NCBI GenBank assembly: GCA_030619435.1
Contig: JAUXBI010000116.1
Location: 1 to 5,818, forward strand
Source: Syntrophaceae bacterium
GTDB taxonomy: Bacteria > Desulfobacterota > Syntrophia > Syntrophales > UBA2210
Direction of reading: 5' to 3'
Length of the DNA stretch: 5,818 nt
The position numbers were made by a program, and so were the translations under genes. The notes beneath the pieces were generated by a model. That model did not search any database. It had not been told where the DNA came from and worked only from the letters and a program-made list of their open reading frames with translations. Below, piece after piece: positions 1 to 5,818 of this stretch. How positions within the stretch are numbered: the stretch's first letter is position 1; each line of letters starts with the position of its first letter.

Positions 1-55
1 CTAAACAGCTTCAGACTGACTATACGTAAGTAGTTACCATAAAAGTTTATTGAAT

Positions 56-3025
56 ATGATCCATAGAATAGAAATCGGATTCAGTCAGGGTATAAGGGAT
101 GTCCTTGGGGAAAAGACCAGGCGGAAGATAATCGAACATCTCGGGATCAATGTCACCGAAGTGGGCACCATCGAAGTGTATACCATAGACGGGGATATTG
201 AGGGCGACGAACTGGCGAAGATAGCTATCGGCCCTCTTTCCGATCCCATCATTCAGAAACATGCCATAGACAGGGGTCTCGCGGACAGATTCGACTGGCT
301 GATAGAAGTGGGCTTCAGGCCCGGTGTCACGGACAATGTGGGGAAAACCGCAAGAGAAGCCATAGAGCTGCTCCTTAATAAAAAAGGGGTGGATGTTTAT
401 ACCTCAAGGCAGTATGTCCTGAAGGGGAGCATAGACAGAAACGACGCTGAGCGGATCGCATCGGGACTTCTGGCCAATGAACTCATTCAGCGCTACGAGA
501 TCATCAGCGGGAAAGGATGGAATCCTGAGAAGGGGGTTCATCCATACGTTCCCCGCGTAGTAATCAAAGACAATCCGTCAACCGAAGAGATTGATCTTGA
601 TGTGAGTGATGAAGACCTTCAGGAGATCAGCGACACCGGGGTTCTCGCCCTTACAGTCGATGAACTGAAGGTGATCCGTGATCACCTTCATGACGAAACC
701 GTACTGAATGAACGGCTGAAGGTCGGCCTCAACGGAAAGATTACCGACGTCGAGCTGGAATGCCTCGCGCAAACCTGGTCCGAGCACTGCAAACACAAGA
801 TTTTCAACAGCATCATAGACTACGAAGATGAAAACGGCAGCCACAGTATCACAGATTCCCTGTTTGGCAGCTGCATCAAGAGAGCGACAAAGGAAATCAG
901 AGAAGACCTGGGGGAAGATGACTGGTGCCTTTCGGTCTTTGTGGACAATGCCGGGATCATCCGATTCAATGACGATTACAATCTCGTGTTCAAGGTGGAA
1001 ACGCATAATTCACCCTCGGCGCTTGACCCGTATGGCGGCGCCCTTACCGGTATCGTCGGAGTCAACCGCGACCCATTTGGAACAGGAAAGGGATCAAAGC
1101 TCATCTTCAATACCGATGTTTTCTGCTTCGCGTCTCCATTTCACGAAAAACCCCTCCCCAGGAGGATTCTCCATCCGAGACGGATCTACGAAGGCGTGAG
1201 GGAAGGCGTGGAACATGGAGGAAACAAGAGCGGCATCCCCACAGTTAACGGGTGCCTGGTATTTGACGAAAGATACCTGGGCAAACCCCTTGTTTACTGC
1301 GGAACAGGCGGTATCATGCCCGCTCGCATCTTGGGAGAGGCGACCCATTCAAAGGAGATAATCCCTGGAGATATAATCATCATGACGGGGGGGCGGATAG
1401 GAAAGGATGGAATCCACGGGGCAACCTTCTCTTCGGAGGAACTGCATGAGGATTCCCCCGTAACCGCGGTACAAATCGGCGATCCCATAACCCAGAAAAA
1501 GATGATGGATTTTCTCCTTATCGCGAGAGACAAAAACCTTTACAGGGCCATCACAGACAACGGCGCCGGCGGCCTTTCATCGTCGGTCGGTGAAATGGCC
1601 ACACTCTGCGGAGGATGCAAGATTGATCTCAAGAAGGCTCCCCTGAAATACGCCGGACTCAAACCATGGGAAATCCTTATATCGGAGGCACAGGAGAGGA
1701 TGAGCCTCGCGGTGGCCCCTGAAGATTGCGAGGCATTTATCGACCTTGCCGAAAAAATGAACGTCGAGGCCACTATCCTTGGCACCTTCACAAATTCCGG
1801 AAAATTTCATGCTTGCTACGGGGACAATACCGTGGCTTACCTCGACATGGAGTTCCTCCATGATGGCCTCCCCCAAATGCGGCTGAACGCAAAGTGGACG
1901 CTTCCTCAATATGAAGAACCGGGGTTCCCGGAACCGGACGATATGGGACAAGCCCTGAAAGACATGCTTTCACGTTTGAATATCTGCAGCAAGGAATCGG
2001 TCGTCAGGCAGTACGACCATGAAGTGCAAGGCGGGAGTGTGATCAAACCGCTCGTCGGCGTCGCAAACGATGGCCCGGGGGATGCAGCGGTAATAAGACC
2101 GATACTTGATTCCTTCGAAGGCGTTGTCGTGTCAAATGGAATCTGCCCTCGCTACAGCGACATCGACACATACCACATGGCCGCCTGCGCGATAGACGAG
2201 GCAGTCAGAAACGCTATAGCCGTGGGGGGCTCTCTCGACAGAATGGCTGGCATAGACAATTTCTGCTGGTGCGATCCTGTGGAATCGGAGAAAACGCCTG
2301 ACGGACGGTATAAGCTGGCACAGCTCGTCCGCGCTAACAGGGCGCTCTACGATTATACAAAGGCATACGGGGTCCCCTGCATCTCCGGAAAAGACAGCAT
2401 GAAGAATGACTATATAATAGGGAAAACGAAGATATCGATACCGCCGACCCTGCTTTTTTCCACAATGGGAAAGATTGAGGACGTAAGGAAGGCGGTTACC
2501 ATGGACGCGAAGAGGTCGGGTGACCTGGTGTATGTGCTGGGTGAGACCCGCGAAGAACTCGGGGGGTCCGAGTGGTTCGCCCTGCACGGGTTTACGGGGA
2601 ATAATGTTCCCAAAGTAAATGCCGCCAAGGCCAAGAAACTCTACAGGGCGTTGACCGGGGCAATCGACAGGGGCCTGGTCGCATCCTGCCATGATTGCTC
2701 AGATGGAGGACTCGGCATTGCCCTCGCTGAAACCGCCTTTGCCGGAGGACTTGGTATGGACATTGATCTTTCGAGTGTCCCGCTCGAAGGGATCGAAAGA
2801 GATGATTATCTCCTGTTTTCCGAGTCGCAGAGCAGGTTTGTGGCAACCATCTCCCCCGAATCGAAAGAAGAATTCGAAAACATCATGGCGGAAAACATCA
2901 TTGCCTGCATAGGGGAAATAACATCGGGGAAAGCCTTCAGAATTGCCGGAATAAATGGAAAGAATATTATAGAAGAAGATATTAACAAATTGAAAGAGGT
3001 GTGGCAGAAGCCTCTGGATTTTTAA
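56..3025 (+). CDS. purL: Phosphoribosylformylglycinamidine synthase, PurS-PurS-PurL fusion
   Basis: This is the synthetase subunit of FGAM synthase, a cytosolic enzyme of purine synthesis that converts FGAR, ATP and glutamine-derived ammonia to FGAM. Numbering is from the ATG at 56 (989 residues). Residues about 2-72 and 79-150 are two PurS-like repeats, each opening with an IE(I/V)GF..G...D..G pattern. The linker leads to [11 protein letters not shown] (241-251), which resembles the large E. coli-type PurL more than the small one. The first half has ETHNSP (315-320), [22 protein letters not shown] (472-477) and [12 protein letters not shown] (499-510). The second half has GDAAVIR (675-681), [26 protein letters not shown] (776-785) and [15 protein letters not shown] (878-892). 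No glutaminase domain is attached; purQ follows 19 bases downstream. A TTG at 50 is the only other possible start, because the frame has a stop at 17-19. ATG 56 places the first PurS strand right at the N-terminus. Neither start has a clear Shine-Dalgarno. The second His of the usual ETHNHP motif is Ser. The product is secure; the exact start is less so. Confidence 0.96.
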   Translation: MIHRIEIGFSQGIRDVLGEKTRRKIIEHLGINVTEVGTIEVYTIDGDIEGDELAKIAIGPLSDPIIQKHAIDRGLADRFDWLIEVGFRPGVTDNVGKTAREAIELLLNKKGVDVYTSRQYVLKGSIDRNDAERIASGLLANELIQRYEIISGKGWNPEKGVHPYVPRVVIKDNPSTEEIDLDVSDEDLQEISDTGVLALTVDELKVIRDHLHDETVLNERLKVGLNGKITDVELECLAQTWSEHCKHKIFNSIIDYEDENGSHSITDSLFGSCIKRATKEIREDLGEDDWCLSVFVDNAGIIRFNDDYNLVFKVETHNSPSALDPYGGALTGIVGVNRDPFGTGKGSKLIFNTDVFCFASPFHEKPLPRRILHPRRIYEGVREGVEHGGNKSGIPTVNGCLVFDERYLGKPLVYCGTGGIMPARILGEATHSKEIIPGDIIIMTGGRIGKDGIHGATFSSEELHEDSPVTAVQIGDPITQKKMMDFLLIARDKNLYRAITDNGAGGLSSSVGEMATLCGGCKIDLKKAPLKYAGLKPWEILISEAQERMSLAVAPEDCEAFIDLAEKMNVEATILGTFTNSGKFHACYGDNTVAYLDMEFLHDGLPQMRLNAKWTLPQYEEPGFPEPDDMGQALKDMLSRLNICSKESVVRQYDHEVQGGSVIKPLVGVANDGPGDAAVIRPILDSFEGVVVSNGICPRYSDIDTYHMAACAIDEAVRNAIAVGGSLDRMAGIDNFCWCDPVESEKTPDGRYKLAQLVRANRALYDYTKAYGVPCISGKDSMKNDYIIGKTKISIPPTLLFSTMGKIEDVRKAVTMDAKRSGDLVYVLGETREELGGSEWFALHGFTGNNVPKVNAAKAKKLYRALTGAIDRGLVASCHDCSDGGLGIALAETAFAGGLGMDIDLSSVPLEGIERDDYLLFSESQSRFVATISPESKEEFENIMAENIIACIGEITSGKAFRIAGINGKNIIEEDINKLKEVWQKPLDF

Positions 3026-3044
3026 CATTAGTGCCCGAGAGCAA

Positions 3045-3869
3045 ATGATAAACAGAGTAAAATCAATCGTAATAACGGGAAACGGCACAAACTGCGAAAT
3101 GGAAATGGCCCATGCCTGCAGGCTTGCTGGATCCGCCGAAGTGGATATTATCCATATCAGCGAGCTGCTTTATGGCGAAAAACACCTGGACGATTATCAC
3201 TTCCTCAATCTCCCCGGCGGCTTTCTGGATGGAGACGATCTGGGGTCCGCAAAGGCAGGAGCGAACAGGATCATCCACGCGGATATCAAAGGCGGAAAAG
3301 ACAAACTGTACGCGCAGTTTGTCAAATTTATTGATGACGGCAAACTTATCCTGGGTGTATGCAACGGTTTCCAGCTTATGGTTAAGCTTGGTCTGCTGCC
3401 AGCATTTGACAGAGATTATTCCACCCAGACAGTTACGCTGACATTCAACGATTCGGGACGCTTCGAAGACCGGTGGGTCTATCTCAGGATAAACGGGGAT
3501 TCACCCTGCGTTTTCACAAGGGGTCTTGAGAAAATATATCTTCCCGTAAGGAATGGCGAGGGAAAAATCATCACAAGAAACCCTATTATACTGGAGAAAC
3601 TACACTCAAACAAACATATCGTTATGCAGTATAGTGATGAAAATTATGAAAGCGCAACGATGGATTATCCCGGGAATCCCAACGGTTCAGAGGATGCCAT
3701 CGCGGGAATATGCGACGAAACAGGAAGAATCTTCGGTCTGATGCCTCACCCGGAAGCATATCTCCACTACACCAATCATCCCCGATGGACGAGAGAAAAT
3801 CTGCCCGAAGACGGAGCGGGACTTTCAATTTTCAGAAACGCCGTCGACTTTATTCAGAAAAATCTCTGA
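3045..3869 (+). CDS. purQ: Phosphoribosylformylglycinamidine synthase, glutaminase subunit PurQ
   Basis: This is the class I (triad) glutamine amidotransferase subunit of FGAM synthase. It hydrolyses glutamine and passes ammonia to the PurL subunit encoded just upstream. The 274-residue protein begins with the family's N-terminal strand and the GNGTNCE segment (12-18). NLPGGFLDGDDL (55-66) is the PurQ GGFSYGDxL-type oxyanion region. The nucleophile is Cys106 in GVCNGFQLM, and the rest of the triad is His235 and Glu237 in GLMPHPE. It is longer than the roughly 230-residue PurQ of Bacillus-type PurSLQ systems, with extra sequence around 65-90 and 195-220. The usual HGEG motif reads NGEG, with Asn170 in place of His. 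The start is ATG 3045, preceded by a weak GAGAG at 3037-3041. The 19-base gap to purL points to co-transcription and possibly translational coupling. The assignment is firm from the catalytic motifs and gene context. Confidence 0.96.
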   Translation: MINRVKSIVITGNGTNCEMEMAHACRLAGSAEVDIIHISELLYGEKHLDDYHFLNLPGGFLDGDDLGSAKAGANRIIHADIKGGKDKLYAQFVKFIDDGKLILGVCNGFQLMVKLGLLPAFDRDYSTQTVTLTFNDSGRFEDRWVYLRINGDSPCVFTRGLEKIYLPVRNGEGKIITRNPIILEKLHSNKHIVMQYSDENYESATMDYPGNPNGSEDAIAGICDETGRIFGLMPHPEAYLHYTNHPRWTRENLPEDGAGLSIFRNAVDFIQKNL

Positions 3870-3944
3870 GCGAGCACTCTTCCGCGAACATCCCCGGGCT
3901 GTCATCCCCCTCGATGAGATGTAATGAGGACTGTTTCATACGCT
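3870..3944. other. Convergent intergenic gap, no strong terminator
   Basis: These 75 bases lie between the stop of purQ and the stop of the minus-strand SIS gene. Two converging transcription units should end here. The only inverted repeat I can find is a 5-base stem, TCATC at 3902-3906 pairing with GATGA at 3913-3917, around a pyrimidine loop. It has no T-run on either side, so it is not a convincing intrinsic terminator. Termination may be Rho-dependent or lie inside the opposing genes. I see no small ORF or other signal here. Confidence 0.6.
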
Positions 3945-5818
3945 TCAATTACCGCCCACATCGAGAGATTTCATGATCTTACCAACTATGACGTCAACTC
4001 CCTCACCGAGAAGAGATTCTATGGAAAGTTTGTCCAGGTATCGGTCATCCCAGGGCAAATCATATTCATTGATGAGGTTGTTGATTTTGTTAAATTTATC
4101 CCCCAGCACCTCTTTCTTTTCCGAAGCGATGAGATCACCCTTGAAATCCACATGGAGAAGCAATATGTGACGAATCCTGTGATTCGTGCCGAGAAGTGGA
4201 GTAATAACAACAAGGGCCCTATCGGTCTTCCCGAGACCGGCATAGACCTCTCCGATACCGATGATATTCTTTTTTGTTCCCTTAAGAGGTCCTGGTTTTC
4301 CTTCTGCCCTTGATTTCATCTCAAGGGAGACACCGCCCTTCTTGTTTATAGATATTGTAGTGAAGTCCGCAGGTTTTCCGTCATAATTAAGATCACTGAT
4401 ATTGTAAAGGGTATAGCCCCGGATGTTTAAGATTGCATTCTGCAGTCTCCTCACGGTAAATCCGTCATAGCTTGTGAGATTCTCAAGCGAGAAGTTAAGC
4501 CCTTTGAGGAAATCGAAGAGAATGCCCCGTTGCATCTCGCCTTTTCTGCTCGTACCCACCGTGACCGTTTTTGCCTGATGCCGTATTGCATCGATGGGTC
4601 GTGTAAGTTCATCAATCGCCCTTCCGAGGCAGATATCGAGCATATCGAAGGGGGACGATGAGGGTCTCTTTTCTTCATATTCCAGCCAGAAATCCTCTAT
4701 GGGAAGCTTCCCCACCGCGTATTTTAAAAGGAGTGTGATATCCGATGCCACCTCAATGCTCATGGAGGAAAAAAATCCCTGGTTTTTTCGATCATGGAAT
4801 TCTAAAGAAAATTTTTCTATGATCCTGTGAAGTTCGGTATCCGCTATCTTCTCGAAAAGGGAGTCGTCTTGTTTTTTTACTTCGTTCGCCCTGAGAGACA
4901 ACCTGTTTCTGAATTTACGGAAAAACTCCCCATCCTCATTGATACTACATGCAGCATAGTAGCCTCCGAGGTGACCTGTAAGGGTGTTCAATATCACGGA
5001 AGTGGGGAACGAGGACCGGGGCACGAAGATGACCGCATCAGCAATACCATTGAATCTTGTTTCCCCTTCATCGGCTATGACAATGGCAGCGGCGGCATGT
5101 GCCTTGAAAATTGCCACGTCCTTTATGATATCCGCAACAACTGCCTCCGGATTTCCCGCCGCACAGACAATAATGAAGGGTTCCGAAGAAAGGTCAATAT
5201 GTTTTTTATCCTCAACAACATCGGATGAAATGGTTTTGTAACAGAGCTCGCTCAGCTTTATCCGTATCTCATCGGCGGCAACCTTGTTGGGACCGCTTCC
5301 AACAACAGCCCAGTACCTTTTTTTCTTCACAATATTCCAGACGGATTTCTTGATAATCCCGCTTTCCGATAGAACCTTGTCCATCTTATCGGGAGCGGTC
5401 TCCAGGTTTGTCAACACCGCCGCTATATGATCGTCCGACATGACACCCAGTATTTGTGCAAAATCGAGGGCCAGGATAAAGCCTGCCACGATCTGGGAAT
5501 AGAAGGCCTTCGTCGATGCCACCGACATCTCTATATCCCGCCCGTCACTGGTGTAAAAAACCCCGTCCGTCATATGTGTAATATCCGACTGCCTTCGATT
5601 AACAATAGAAATGAGGTGGGCGCCCCGTTCCTTTGCCATGGCGACGGCACGGTTTGTGTCCGTCCTCGTTCCCGATTGCGTCACGGCAATTATGAGTGTG
5701 TTTTTAAGATTTTCTTCAAGGGAAAAGCCGCTCAGTTCGGAAGATGTTTTCGTCTCGACGATTATTCGGGTTTTCCTTAAATATTGCGAAAGGGCATCGG
5801 CTATGGCGGCACCGGCCA
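3945..5818 (-). CDS. GlmS-like double-SIS-domain protein with long C-terminal extension (5' end outside window)
   Basis: The reading frame is open to the window edge, so the start is missing; the GTG at 5682-5684 is an internal valine. Numbering below starts at the first whole visible codon (5814-5816), giving 623 residues. Residues 1-120 are most of a sugar-isomerase (SIS) domain, with TLIIAVTQSGTRTDT (40-54), like the GlmS phosphate-binding SQSGETADT loop, and VASTKAF (99-105), as in GlmS. Residues about 165-308 are a second SIS domain. By eye, Lys187, Glu190 and His206 align with E. coli GlmS Lys485, Glu488 and His504 with matching spacing. The position of the Schiff-base Lys603 appears to be Ser307. 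GlmS ends there, but this protein continues about 314 residues with no visible membrane segment; a conspicuous stretch is RPIDAIRHQAKTVTVGTSR (406-424). A GlmS-type glutaminase domain could lie upstream but cannot be seen. It is probably a cytosolic aldose/ketose or amino-sugar phosphate isomerase or aminotransferase. The family call is good; the reaction is unproven. It is convergent with purL-purQ, so not in their operon. Confidence 0.86.
   Translation of the reverse strand, partial: AGAAIADALSQYLRKTRIIVETKTSSELSGFSLEENLKNTLIIAVTQSGTRTDTNRAVAMAKERGAHLISIVNRRQSDITHMTDGVFYTSDGRDIEMSVASTKAFYSQIVAGFILALDFAQILGVMSDDHIAAVLTNLETAPDKMDKVLSESGIIKKSVWNIVKKKRYWAVVGSGPNKVAADEIRIKLSELCYKTISSDVVEDKKHIDLSSEPFIIVCAAGNPEAVVADIIKDVAIFKAHAAAAIVIADEGETRFNGIADAVIFVPRSSFPTSVILNTLTGHLGGYYAACSINEDGEFFRKFRNRLSLRANEVKKQDDSLFEKIADTELHRIIEKFSLEFHDRKNQGFFSSMSIEVASDITLLLKYAVGKLPIEDFWLEYEEKRPSSSPFDMLDICLGRAIDELTRPIDAIRHQAKTVTVGTSRKGEMQRGILFDFLKGLNFSLENLTSYDGFTVRRLQNAILNIRGYTLYNISDLNYDGKPADFTTISINKKGGVSLEMKSRAEGKPGPLKGTKKNIIGIGEVYAGLGKTDRALVVITPLLGTNHRIRHILLLHVDFKGDLIASEKKEVLGDKFNKINNLINEYDLPWDDRYLDKLSIESLLGEGVDVIVGKIMKSLDVGGN

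Noticed and set aside
21..26. TATACG as a -10 promoter box for purL.
   Set aside because: Only four of six bases match the consensus and the -35 region would fall outside the window.
1..33. Possible C-terminal tail of an upstream plus-strand gene: one frame ends at TAG 31-33, another at TAA 27-29.
   Set aside because: Only about ten codons are visible and two frames are equally possible, so no gene can be supported.
578..1006. A 142-codon minus-strand open frame inside purL, and similar opposite-strand frames along purL.
   Set aside because: They overlap strongly conserved PurL coding sequence and show no recognisable protein family features; they are antisense shadows.
1386..1392. G-run inside purL as a possible phase-variation tract.
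   Set aside because: It encodes the conserved Gly-Gly of the TGGRIGKDG motif and the frame is intact on both sides; a run this short in a core gene is not evidence of phase variation.
3902..3917. Hairpin in the convergent gap as a bidirectional terminator.
   Set aside because: The stem is only five base pairs and has no flanking T-run or A-run.
4827..5228. A 133-codon plus-strand open frame opposite the SIS gene.
   Set aside because: It lies antisense to a recognisable SIS domain and has no start context or family-like motif.
5682..5684. GTG as the start codon of the minus-strand SIS gene.
   Set aside because: The frame stays open to the window edge and the upstream residues continue a normal SIS domain (AGAAIADALSQYL, then TLIIA before the GTG valine), so this is an internal codon.

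Overview
This is bacterial chromosomal sequence of roughly balanced base composition. It carries two purine-biosynthesis genes on the plus strand and, converging on them, the 3' part of a large sugar-phosphate isomerase-type gene on the minus strand. I see no mobile element, CRISPR array, RNA gene or sign of recent transfer. The architecture (tandem PurS domains fused to PurL, followed by a separate PurQ) recalls Desulfobacterota-like or other anaerobic bacterial lineages from memory, but the window does not settle the taxon.

Positions 1-55 are a short leader with no complete gene and no convincing promoter or ribosome-binding site. Positions 56-3025 encode a 989-residue formylglycinamidine ribonucleotide synthase large subunit. 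Its N-terminus is two PurS-like domains in tandem, joined through a linker to a PurL body. After 19 bases, positions 3045-3869 encode PurQ, the glutaminase subunit that supplies ammonia. Together the two genes provide the whole PurS/PurL/PurQ enzyme for the fourth step of purine synthesis: FGAR plus glutamine plus ATP gives FGAM. They are very probably one operon.

A 75-base convergent gap (3870-3944) with no strong terminator separates purQ from the minus-strand gene. That gene ends at 3945 and runs off the window past 5818. The visible 623 residues are the rest of a first SIS domain, a complete second SIS domain related to the isomerase half of glucosamine-6-phosphate synthase (GlmS), and then about 314 residues of extra C-terminal sequence that GlmS does not have. 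The GlmS sugar-isomerising Lys/Glu/His residues align, but the C-terminal Schiff-base lysine does not, so the exact reaction is open.

The points most worth a second look are the covalent PurS-PurS-PurL arrangement, the long unexplained C-terminal region on the SIS protein, and two motif substitutions in PurL and PurQ. I found no clearly undescribed system; most of the window is core metabolism with unusual domain architecture.
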